DNA of 6,633 nt from Gammaproteobacteria bacterium. GTDB lineage: Bacteria > Pseudomonadota > Gammaproteobacteria > Thiohalospirales > Thiohalospiraceae. The position numbers were made by a program, and so were the translations under genes. Position 1 is the first letter of the stretch; every line of letters begins with the position of its first letter. The DNA lies in contig DRMK01000284.1 of assembly GCA_011322575.1 (NCBI GenBank), positions 1 through 6,633 on the forward strand, written 5' to 3'. Shown here piece by piece: positions 1 through 5,765 of the stretch. The notes under the pieces were generated by a model. It saw nothing but the letters and a program-made list of their open reading frames with translations. It was not told the origin of the DNA and made no database searches.

Positions 1-1140
1 GGCCTGCAGATGCATTTCATGTCCAACATAGACGGCGGCCATGTCCGGGAGATTCTGGATCAGGTGGATCCGGAGACCACCCTGTTCATAGTCTCCTCCA
101 AATCCTTTTCCACCCAGGAGACCCTGACCAATGCCCTCAGCTGCCGCCGCTGGTTTCTGGACAGCGGTGCTGGCGAGGAGGCCATTGCCCACCACTTCGT
201 GTCGGTGAGCGCCAACGTGGAGGCAGCGCAGCGTTTCGGCATCCTGCCGGAGAACGTGTTCGGTTTCTGGGACTGGGTGGGGGGGCGCTACTCCCTGTGG
301 TCCGCTATCGGTCTCCCCATCGCCCTCTATATCGGCATGGAGCGGTTCGAGGAGCTGCTCGCCGGCGCCCACCAGATGGACGAGCATTTCCGCACCACCC
401 CCCTGGAGCAGAACATGCCGGTGATCATGGCGCTGCTGGGGATCTGGTACAACGACTTCTTCGGCGCCCAGAGCCACGCCATCCTGCCCTACGACCAGTA
501 CCTGCACCGCCTCACCGCCTACTTGCAGCAGGCGGAGATGGAGAGCAACGGCAAGCGCGTGCAGCGCAACGGGGAGCCGGTGGACTACGACACCTGCCCG
601 ATCATCTGGGGGGAGCCGGGCACCAACGGCCAGCATGCCTACTTCCAGCTGCTGCACCAGGGCACCAGGCTGGTTCCCGCCGACTTCATAGCCCCGCTGG
701 AGAGCTATCATCACCTCGGAGAGCACCACGCCATCCTGCTCTCCAACTTCTTCGGCCAGACCCGCGCCCTGATGTGGGGCAAGAATGCCGCCGAAGTGCG
801 CGCCGAGCTGGCTGCCGCCGGGATGCAGGGGGAGGAGCTGGAGGCGCTGGTGCCCCACAAGGTTCTGCCGGGCAACCGGCCCAGCAACACCCTGCTGATT
901 CCGAAGCTCACACCGCGCACCCTGGGCTCACTGCTGGCGCTCTACGAGCACAAGATATTTGTGCAGGGGGTAATCTGGCGCGTCGACTCCTTCGACCAGT
1001 GGGGGGTGGAGTTCGGTAAGCAGGTAGCCGGCGAGATCCTGCCGGATCTGCAGGGGAGCGGGCCGGTGGAGAAGTATGACTCCTCCACCAACGGCCTGAT
1101 TGGGCTCTATCTGAAACAGGTCTCCAGGAAAGGGGGCTGA
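1..1140 (+). CDS. pgi: glucose-6-phosphate isomerase, C-terminal part (5' end outside window)
   Basis: Cytosolic enzyme interconverting glucose 6-phosphate and fructose 6-phosphate in glycolysis and gluconeogenesis. The reading frame is open from base 1, and the 379 visible residues align with E. coli Pgi nearly from end to end. Spacing to the E. coli catalytic residues implies about 174 N-terminal residues lie upstream, so the ATG at base 10 is internal and not the start. Visible motifs: the phosphate-binding SSKSFSTQET (residues 32-41); the first family signature DWVGGRYSLWSAIG (91-104); catalytic Glu181 in MESNGK; catalytic His212 in GTNGQHA; and the second signature GVIWRVDSFDQWGVEFGK ending in catalytic Lys340 (equivalents of E. 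coli Glu355, His386 and Lys514, with identical spacing). It ends in TGA, and no convincing hairpin-plus-T-run terminator follows. The enzyme looks intact and active. The family assignment is certain; only the missing N-terminus is unseen. Confidence 0.98.
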   Translation, partial: GLQMHFMSNIDGGHVREILDQVDPETTLFIVSSKSFSTQETLTNALSCRRWFLDSGAGEEAIAHHFVSVSANVEAAQRFGILPENVFGFWDWVGGRYSLWSAIGLPIALYIGMERFEELLAGAHQMDEHFRTTPLEQNMPVIMALLGIWYNDFFGAQSHAILPYDQYLHRLTAYLQQAEMESNGKRVQRNGEPVDYDTCPIIWGEPGTNGQHAYFQLLHQGTRLVPADFIAPLESYHHLGEHHAILLSNFFGQTRALMWGKNAAEVRAELAAAGMQGEELEALVPHKVLPGNRPSNTLLIPKLTPRTLGSLLALYEHKIFVQGVIWRVDSFDQWGVEFGKQVAGEILPDLQGSGPVEKYDSSTNGLIGLYLKQVSRKGG

Positions 1141-1215
1141 ACTGCCGCAGCGTCAGGAAGACGGAACAGGGGAAAAGGAAACATGGCGCGGCCCGAATTG
1201 CGTATTGCGCGGATA

Positions 1216-1300
1216 TGGTAGCGATGGTCGGAGTCGAACCGACACGCCCGAAGGCACAGCATTTTGAGTGCTGCGTGTCTACCAATTCCACCACATCGCC
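1216..1300 (-). tRNA. tRNA-Leu, anticodon CAA (reads UUG)
   Basis: The reverse complement folds as an 85-nt class II tRNA. Acceptor GGCGATG pairs with CATCGCT, followed by discriminator A73 and an encoded CCA (bases 1216-1218 on the plus strand). The D arm GTGGAATTGGTAGACAC has the conserved A14 and G18G19. The anticodon stem is CAGCA/TGCTG with loop CTCAAAA, placing the CAA anticodon at bases 1264-1266. The long variable arm has a GCC/GGC stem capped by a TTCG tetraloop. The T arm is GTCGG-TTCGACT-CCGAC. The long variable arm, A73 and CAA anticodon together identify leucine. The first acceptor pair is a G1-U72 wobble. The gene is transcribed towards the 3' end of pgi; the 75 bases between them (1141-1215) contain no convincing terminator. 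Boundaries were set by the encoded CCA and the 7-bp acceptor stem. I assign no symbol because Leu tRNA names differ between genera. Confidence 0.96.
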
Positions 1301-1313
1301 ACGCAGACGGTTC

Positions 1314-1341
1314 ATTATATGGCATCCTGCCGCGCAGGCAA
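1314..1341 (-). promoter_or_regulatory. probable sigma-70 promoter of the tRNA-Leu gene
   Basis: On the minus strand a perfect -10 box TATAAT (bases 1319-1314) is preceded, after a 16-bp spacer, by TTGCCT (1341-1336), which matches the -35 consensus at four of six positions. A start about seven bases after the -10 box, near base 1307, gives a leader of only about six bases before the mature tRNA 5' end at 1300. That is sensible for a tRNA processed by RNase P. Position and orientation fit the tRNA alone. The call is inferred from sequence match; the -10 box is strong and the -35 box moderate. Confidence 0.7.
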
Positions 1342-1348
1342 GCGTGCC
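1326..1348. repeat. overlapping short inverted repeats between the tRNA promoter and queA
   Basis: CCTGC-CGC-GCAGG (1326-1338) is a perfect 5-bp inverted repeat with a 3-base centre. It shares two bases with a second perfect repeat, GGCA-AGCG-TGCC (1337-1348). The pair lies in the tRNA promoter spacer and -35 region, upstream of queA. No T-run follows on either strand, so it does not look like an intrinsic terminator. In a GC-rich gap such short repeats may arise by chance; an operator role is only a possibility. Confidence 0.3.
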
Positions 1349-1359
1349 GCCGGGTTCTT

Positions 1360-1368
1360 TGCTAACAT
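1360..1368 (+). promoter_or_regulatory. possible extended -10 promoter for queA
   Basis: TGCTAACAT has the TGn extension followed by TAACAT, which matches four of six bases of the -10 consensus. No -35 box is recognisable at 16-18 bp upstream. A start about seven bases downstream would fall near base 1375, only about three bases before the queA ATG. This would make the transcript leaderless or nearly so, consistent with the absence of any Shine-Dalgarno sequence there. The call is weak and rests on this coincidence. Confidence 0.3.
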
Positions 1369-1377
1369 GCACTGCCT

Positions 1378-2400
1378 ATGCAGCGCAGCCAGTTTCATTT
1401 CGATCTGCCGCCCGGGCTGATCGCCCAGTATCCCCCGGCCCGGCGCGGGGGCAGCAGGTTGCTGCACCTGCCCGCCCGGGGAGGGGTGAGGGACCTGCGG
1501 TTCCGGGATCTGCCCGATCTGCTGGAGAGTGGAGATCTGCTGGTGTTCAACGATACCAGGGTGATCCCGGCGCGCCTGCAGGGGGTCAAGAGCGCTACCG
1601 GCGGGCGTGTGGAGCTGCTGGTGGAGCGGGTGCTGGACGACCACCGGGCGCTGGTTCATCTGCGCGCCAGCAAGGCTCCGCGCGGCGGAACCCGGTTGCT
1701 GCTGGAGGGGGAGCTGGAGGCCGAGGTGGAGGGGCGTGAAGGGGATCTGTTTCTGTTGCGTTTCCTCGATCCGCGCTCCGTGGCAACCCTGCTGGAACGG
1801 TTCGGAAGGATGCCGCTTCCCCCCTATATCGAACGCCAGGTACAGGAGCTGGATCAGGAGCGCTACCAGACCGTTTACGCCCGGCGTGACGGGGCGGTGG
1901 CTGCTCCCACCGCCGGCCTGCATTTCGACGAAGAGATGCTGCGCCGTATCAAAGCGATGGAGGTGGAGACCGCCTTTGTGACCCTGCATGTGGGCGCCGG
2001 AACCTTCCAGCCGGTGCGGGTGGACGATATCGGGCAGCACCGGATGCATAGCGAGTATGCCGAGGTAACGGCGGAGGTGTGTGGCCAGGTGCGCCGGGTG
2101 CGGGAGGGCGGCGGGCGCATAGTGGCGGTAGGCACCACCGTGGTGCGCACCCTGGAGAGCGCCGCCGGCGATGGCGGCGTGGAGCCGTTCAAGGGCGAAA
2201 CCGACATCTTCATCCGGCCGGGTTACCGGTTCCGGGTGGTAGATGCGCTGCTTACCAACTTCCATCTGCCCGAGTCCACCCTGCTCATGCTGGTGTGCGC
2301 TTTTGCCGGGCAGGAGCGGGTCATGTCCGCCTACCGCCATGCGGTGGAGCAGCGCTACCGCTTTTTCAGCTATGGTGACGCCATGTTTCTTGCGAGATGA
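1378..2400 (+). CDS. queA: S-adenosylmethionine:tRNA ribosyltransferase-isomerase QueA
   Basis: Transfers and isomerises the ribosyl moiety of S-adenosylmethionine onto 7-aminomethyl-7-deazaguanine (preQ1) at position 34 of tRNA, giving epoxyqueuosine. The 340-residue product matches E. coli QueA (356 residues) throughout and lacks only a short C-terminal tail. Conserved blocks in order are LLVFNDTRVIPARL (54-67), MPLPPYI, GAVAAPTAGLHFDE (172-185), FVTLHVGAGTFQPVR (200-214), VDALLTNFHLPESTL (288-302) and the terminal RFFSYGDAMF (328-337). The ATG at 1378 aligns with the family N-terminus (FxFDLPxxLIAQYP), and no better in-frame start lies upstream. The preceding bases, ending CACTGCCT, contain no Shine-Dalgarno sequence, which is unusual beside the clear sites later in the operon. 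It is the first gene of the plus-strand operon, and its stop overlaps the tgt start as ATGA. Confidence 0.98.
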   Translation: MQRSQFHFDLPPGLIAQYPPARRGGSRLLHLPARGGVRDLRFRDLPDLLESGDLLVFNDTRVIPARLQGVKSATGGRVELLVERVLDDHRALVHLRASKAPRGGTRLLLEGELEAEVEGREGDLFLLRFLDPRSVATLLERFGRMPLPPYIERQVQELDQERYQTVYARRDGAVAAPTAGLHFDEEMLRRIKAMEVETAFVTLHVGAGTFQPVRVDDIGQHRMHSEYAEVTAEVCGQVRRVREGGGRIVAVGTTVVRTLESAAGDGGVEPFKGETDIFIRPGYRFRVVDALLTNFHLPESTLLMLVCAFAGQERVMSAYRHAVEQRYRFFSYGDAMFLAR

Positions 2401-3512
2401 AGTTCCGGCTTCTGCACACCGATGGCCTGGCCCGGCGCGGACGCCTGATTTTCCCCCGCGGCACCGTGGAGACCCCCGCCTTCATGCCGGTGGGAACCTA
2501 TGGCACGGTGAAGGCGATGACTCCGGAGGAGCTGCGCGCCGGCGGCAGCGAGATCATCCTGGGTAACACCTTCCACCTGATGCTGCGCCCCGGCACCGGG
2601 GTGATCCGCGCCCATGGCGATCTGCACGGCTTCATGCACTGGGACGGCCCCATACTGACCGACTCGGGAGGGTTCCAGGTGTTCAGCCTGGGAGAGATGC
2701 GCAGGATAAGCCGCGAGGGGGTGCAGTTCAGCTCTCCGGTGGATGGCGCCCGCATCTTTCTCGACCCGGAGCGCTCCATGCGGGTACAGCGGGAGCTGGG
2801 GGCGGATATTGTCATGATCTTCGACGAGTGCACTCCCTGGCCCGCCACCGAACAGCAGGCGCGGGAGTCCATGGAGCTGTCGCTGCACTGGGCGGAGCGC
2901 AGCCGGGAGGCGCATGGCGACAACCCGGCGGCGCTGTTCGGCATCGTGCAGGGAGGGATGTACCAGGCGCTGCGGGAGGAGTCGCTACGTGGCCTGATGC
3001 ACATCGGTTTCGACGGGTACGCCATCGGCGGGCTTTCGGTCGGAGAGCCGAAACAGGAGATGCTGGCGGTGCTGGACGGGCTCGCCCCCTTGCTGCCGGA
3101 GCGTCAGCCGCGCTACCTGATGGGCGTGGGCACCCCCGAGGACATCGTAGAGGCGGTGCGCCGCGGGGTGGATATGTTCGACTGCGTGCTGCCCACCCGC
3201 AACGCCCGCAACGGCCATCTGTTCACCCAGTGGGGTACCGTGCGGATCCGTAACAGCAGGTATCGCACCGACACCCGTCCCCTGGATCAGGAGTGCGGCT
3301 GCTACACCTGCCGCAACTACAGCAGGGCCTACCTGCGCCATCTGGATCGCACCGGCGAGATCCTGGGCGCCCGGCTGAACACAATCCACAATCTCCACTA
3401 CTACCAGCAGCTGATGCGTGGCCTGCGCGAGGCGATAGAGGGGGGCTCCCTGGAGCTGTTCGTGCGCGACTTTTACCAAAAACGCGCCCAAAGCGGCGCT
3501 CCTGTGTCATAA
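2397..3512 (+). CDS. tgt: tRNA-guanine(34) transglycosylase
   Basis: Replaces guanine at wobble position 34 of tRNA Asp, Asn, His and Tyr with preQ1, the committed tRNA step of queuosine synthesis. The 371-residue product aligns end to end with E. coli Tgt (375). Visible residues: general acid/base Asp89 in ILTDSGGFQVFS; GIVQGG and the following GGLSVGEP substrate-pocket segments; nucleophile Asp262 in MFDCVLPTRNARNGH (E. coli Asp264); and the zinc site Cys300, Cys302, Cys305 (CGCYTC) with His331 in NTIHN. All key residues are present. The start shares ATGA with the queA stop and has little Shine-Dalgarno sequence of its own, so translational coupling to queA is likely; the two products act in consecutive steps. 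The stop TAA lies inside a possible extended -10 element for yajC. Confidence 0.98.
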   Translation: MKFRLLHTDGLARRGRLIFPRGTVETPAFMPVGTYGTVKAMTPEELRAGGSEIILGNTFHLMLRPGTGVIRAHGDLHGFMHWDGPILTDSGGFQVFSLGEMRRISREGVQFSSPVDGARIFLDPERSMRVQRELGADIVMIFDECTPWPATEQQARESMELSLHWAERSREAHGDNPAALFGIVQGGMYQALREESLRGLMHIGFDGYAIGGLSVGEPKQEMLAVLDGLAPLLPERQPRYLMGVGTPEDIVEAVRRGVDMFDCVLPTRNARNGHLFTQWGTVRIRNSRYRTDTRPLDQECGCYTCRNYSRAYLRHLDRTGEILGARLNTIHNLHYYQQLMRGLREAIEGGSLELFVRDFYQKRAQSGAPVS

Positions 3513-3513
3513 T
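3505..3513 (+). promoter_or_regulatory. possible extended -10 promoter for yajC-secD-secF
   Basis: TGTCATAAT fits the extended -10 form TGnTATAAT with one mismatch and overlaps the tgt stop codon. No -35 box is recognisable 16-18 bp upstream, where the sequence is G/C-rich and contains the small palindrome AGCG-G-CGCT (3492-3500). A start near base 3520 would give a short leader carrying the yajC ribosome binding site. It would allow Sec genes to be expressed independently of queA-tgt. Because the hexamer also encodes the end of tgt, chance resemblance is possible. Confidence 0.35.
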
Positions 3514-3535
3514 GCCCGGATTTCATGGAGCATAG
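3512..3535 (+). other. seven-codon mini-ORF bridging tgt and yajC (coding status uncertain)
   Basis: An ATG overlaps the tgt stop by one base (TAATG), reads MPGFHGA and ends in TAG at 3533-3535, whose last base is the first base of the yajC Shine-Dalgarno sequence. It has no Shine-Dalgarno sequence of its own, so translation would require ribosomes reinitiating after tgt. It could carry terminating ribosomes onto the yajC site, or be chance. If the internal promoter starts near 3520, transcripts from it would not include this start. Confidence 0.15.
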
Positions 3536-3540
3536 AGGAG
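3535..3540 (+). promoter_or_regulatory. ribosome binding site of yajC
   Basis: GAGGAG stands seven bases before the ATG at 3548. It is the strongest correctly spaced Shine-Dalgarno sequence in the window and fixes the yajC start. This suggests efficient independent initiation at the head of the Sec genes, in contrast to the queA and tgt starts. Confidence 0.85.
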
Positions 3541-3547
3541 CGGAAAA

Positions 3548-3877
3548 ATGGGTTTCTTGATCTCTGATGCCTGGGCGGAGGGCCCCCCCGCGGGGCAGGG
3601 TGATCCGCTGATGGGGCTGCTGCCCCTCATCGTCCTGTTCGCGGTGTTCTATTTCATGCTTATCCGGCCGCAGATGAAGCGCGCCAAGGAGCACCGCAAG
3701 CTGGTGGCCGAGCTGGCCAAGGGCGACGAGGTGGTGACCAGTGGCGGATTGGGAGGGAAGATCACCAGCGTGGGAGACAGCTTTGTCACCCTCGAGATCT
3801 CCGAAGGGGTGGAGATCAAGCTGCAGAAGGATGCGGTCACGGCCGTTCTGCCCAAGGGCACCCTCAAGGAGGCGTAA
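3548..3877 (+). CDS. yajC: Sec translocon accessory subunit YajC
   Basis: Small single-span inner-membrane protein that associates with SecD and SecF as the auxiliary subcomplex of the SecYEG translocon. At 109 residues it equals the E. coli protein (110) in length and layout: the short N-terminus MGFLISDAWA, one hydrophobic span at about residues 22-39, the hallmark RPQ (40-42) just after it, then a basic region and a cytoplasmic domain with KGDEVVTSGGLGGKI (58-72) and a C-terminal AVLPKGTL. The start is fixed by GAGGAG seven bases upstream. It lies 35 bases after tgt and 12 before secD. A perfect AAGGAGG at 3866-3872, inside its last codons, is 17 bases from the secD ATG, too far to be the normal secD site. 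Confidence 0.97.
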   Translation: MGFLISDAWAEGPPAGQGDPLMGLLPLIVLFAVFYFMLIRPQMKRAKEHRKLVAELAKGDEVVTSGGLGGKITSVGDSFVTLEISEGVEIKLQKDAVTAVLPKGTLKEA

Positions 3878-3889
3878 CGGAAACGCGGC

Positions 3890-5755
3890 ATGATCAACCA
3901 GTATCCCCTCTGGAAATATCTGCTCATTGCCCTGATCGTCATCGTCGGGGTGATCTACGCCCTGCCAAACCTGTATGGCGAAGATCCGGCCATCCAGATC
4001 TCTCCGGCGCGCAGCGTCAAGCTGGACGATAGCGTGCAGCGCAAGGTGCTGGAGGCGCTGGAGAAGGGTGGTATCACGCCCAAGCGCACGGAGTATGGTG
4101 AACAGCGCATGCTGCTGCGTTTCGCCGACACCGAGGTGCAGCTCGAGGCCAATGACCTGGTGCGCGATGCGCTGGGGCCGGGCTACACCGTGGCGCTCAA
4201 TCTGGCTCCCGCCACTCCGGGATGGTTGCAGTCACTCAACGCGCTGCCCATGTATCTTGGTCTGGACCTGCGGGGTGGTGTGCATTTCCTCATGGAGGTG
4301 GACATGGCCACCGCGCTCAGCCAGGCGCTGGAGCGCTACCTGGGAGATTTCCGCACCGCCCTGCGCGAAGCCAAACTGCGCTACCTGACCATAGAGCGCG
4401 AGGGTGATCATGTGGCGGTCAAGTTCCGCGATGCCCAGCAGCGTGATGCGGCGCTGAAGCTGTTCGAGGGGAGCGCCGACTACAGCGATCTCCAGTTCAG
4501 CCCGGTGGAGCGGGAGGGGGGATACTATCTGCACGCCGTATTGCGCGACACGGCGCAGCGGGAGATCCGCCGCTTTGCCCTGCAGCAGAACATCACCACA
4601 CTGCGGAACCGGGTCAACGAGCTGGGGGTGGCGGAGCCGCTCATCCAGCAGCAGGGACAGGAGCGTATCGTAGTCCAGCTTCCGGGCGTGCAGGACACGG
4701 CGCGTGCCAAGGAGATTCTGGGCGCCGTTGCCACACTGGAGTTCCGCATGGTGGACGAGCGTGGTGATGTGCAGGCGGCGGTGGCGGGGAGGGTGCCGCC
4801 CGGATCCAGGCTTTACCATGAACGCAATGGCAGGCCCATCCTGCTCAAGAAGCAGATAATCATTACCGGCGACTACATTACCGACGCCTCCTCCGGAATC
4901 GAGCAGCAGACCGGCTCTCCCGCGGTGTTCATCACCCTGGACGGCAAGGGCGCGCGCATGATGAGCAACGCCACCCGGGACAACATCGGCAGATCCATGG
5001 CGGTGGTGTTCATCGAGCTCAAGAGCGAGACTCGCATGGTGGACGGCAAGCCGGTGAAGAGCAAGAAGAAGGTGGAGGAGGTGATCAATGTCGCGGTGAT
5101 CCGCGACCAGCTGGGCAAGCGGTTCCAGATCTCGGGTCTGGACAGCACCCGCGAGGCGCGTGATCTGGCATTGCTGCTGCGCGCCGGCTCCCTGGCGGCT
5201 CCCATCGAGATCGTGGAGGAGCGTACCATTGGTCCCAGCCTGGGGCAGGACAACATCGACAAGGGGGTGCGTTCGGTGGTGATCGGCTTCGTGCTGGTGC
5301 TGGCCTTCATGGCCTTCTGGTACCGGGGCTTCGGCCTGATGGCCAACCTGGCCCTGACCCTCAATCTTGTGCTGATCGTGGCGCTGCTTTCCATGCTGCA
5401 GGCTACCCTGACCCTGCCAGGAATCGCCGGTATCGTGCTTACCGTGGGCATGGCCGTGGATGCCAACGTCCTGATCTTCGAACGTATACGCGAGGAGCTG
5501 CGTAACGGCAACTCACCCCAGTCCAGCATAGATTCAGGTTACGCAAAGGCATTCTCCACCATCGCCGATGCCAACATCACCACCCTGATTGCCGCGCTGG
5601 TGCTTTTCGGTTTCGGCACCGGACCCATCAAGGGGTTTGCAGTGACCCTGTCGCTGGGCATCGTCACCTCCATGTTTACCGCCATCATGGTTACCCGGGC
5701 GGTGGCCAACCTGATTTACGGCCGGCAACGGCGTTTGGCCAAACTGTCCATCTGA
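3890..5755 (+). CDS. secD: protein translocase subunit SecD
   Basis: Inner-membrane RND-type protein that, with SecF, uses the proton-motive force to complete export of proteins emerging from SecYEG into the periplasm. The 621 residues align along the whole of E. coli SecD (615). The N-terminal span is at about 9-27 and ends in ALPNLYGEDP; the large periplasmic P1 region follows, with LGLDLRGGVHFLMEVD from residue 123 and NRVNELGVAEP. Five more spans lie in the C-terminal third, starting near 462, and include GIAGIVLTVGMAVDANVLIFER with Asp524, the equivalent of proton-relay Asp519 in E. coli. A lysine-rich cluster (390-394) lies in P1 where E. coli also has a variable charged loop. The start matches the family NQYPLWKY N-terminus; a modest GGA lies eight bases upstream. 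The stop overlaps the secF Shine-Dalgarno sequence. Confidence 0.98.
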   Translation: MINQYPLWKYLLIALIVIVGVIYALPNLYGEDPAIQISPARSVKLDDSVQRKVLEALEKGGITPKRTEYGEQRMLLRFADTEVQLEANDLVRDALGPGYTVALNLAPATPGWLQSLNALPMYLGLDLRGGVHFLMEVDMATALSQALERYLGDFRTALREAKLRYLTIEREGDHVAVKFRDAQQRDAALKLFEGSADYSDLQFSPVEREGGYYLHAVLRDTAQREIRRFALQQNITTLRNRVNELGVAEPLIQQQGQERIVVQLPGVQDTARAKEILGAVATLEFRMVDERGDVQAAVAGRVPPGSRLYHERNGRPILLKKQIIITGDYITDASSGIEQQTGSPAVFITLDGKGARMMSNATRDNIGRSMAVVFIELKSETRMVDGKPVKSKKKVEEVINVAVIRDQLGKRFQISGLDSTREARDLALLLRAGSLAAPIEIVEERTIGPSLGQDNIDKGVRSVVIGFVLVLAFMAFWYRGFGLMANLALTLNLVLIVALLSMLQATLTLPGIAGIVLTVGMAVDANVLIFERIREELRNGNSPQSSIDSGYAKAFSTIADANITTLIAALVLFGFGTGPIKGFAVTLSLGIVTSMFTAIMVTRAVANLIYGRQRRLAKLSI

Positions 5756-5758
5756 GGG
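5754..5758 (+). promoter_or_regulatory. ribosome binding site of secF, overlapping the secD stop
   Basis: GAGGG begins within the secD TGA and stands seven bases before the secF ATG at 5766. Ribosomes finishing secD would cover this site, so secD and secF translation is probably coupled, which suits subunits of one complex. Confidence 0.65.
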
Positions 5759-5765
5759 CCGGACG

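Noticed and set aside
297..1019. Plus-strand open frame of 240 codons in another frame of pgi
   Set aside because: Its Arg/Ala/Pro-rich product resembles a frame-shifted reading of GC-rich sequence; the pgi frame has both family signatures and all catalytic residues.
1141..1215. Intrinsic terminator for pgi or for the tRNA
   Set aside because: Only 3-4 bp GC stems can be formed; the minus-strand T/C-rich run at 1158-1183 is not directly preceded by a stable hairpin.
1216..1300. tRNA gene as an integration site for a mobile element
   Set aside because: No integrase gene, no second copy of the tRNA 3' end and no foreign-looking genes are present; the flanks are intact housekeeping genes.
908..1372. 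Minus-strand open frame running through the tRNA-Leu gene and the end of pgi
   Set aside because: It would translate across a structural tRNA and antisense to pgi; low-complexity, Arg/Pro/Ser-rich product without family features.
1301..1377. preQ1 riboswitch upstream of queA
   Set aside because: The gap lacks the compact C-rich hairpin plus A-rich tail of preQ1 aptamers, and the gene likely has almost no leader.
1315..2340. Long minus-strand open frame (341 codons) opposite queA
   Set aside because: It lies fully antisense to a certain gene, its product is rich in His/Gln/Pro with no recognisable domain, and long antisense frames are expected in GC-rich coding sequence.
1216..3512. Functional link between tRNA-Leu and the adjacent queA-tgt modification genes
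   Set aside because: Queuosine is made only in tRNAs with GUN anticodons (Asp, Asn, His, Tyr); anticodon CAA lacks G34, so this tRNA is not a substrate.
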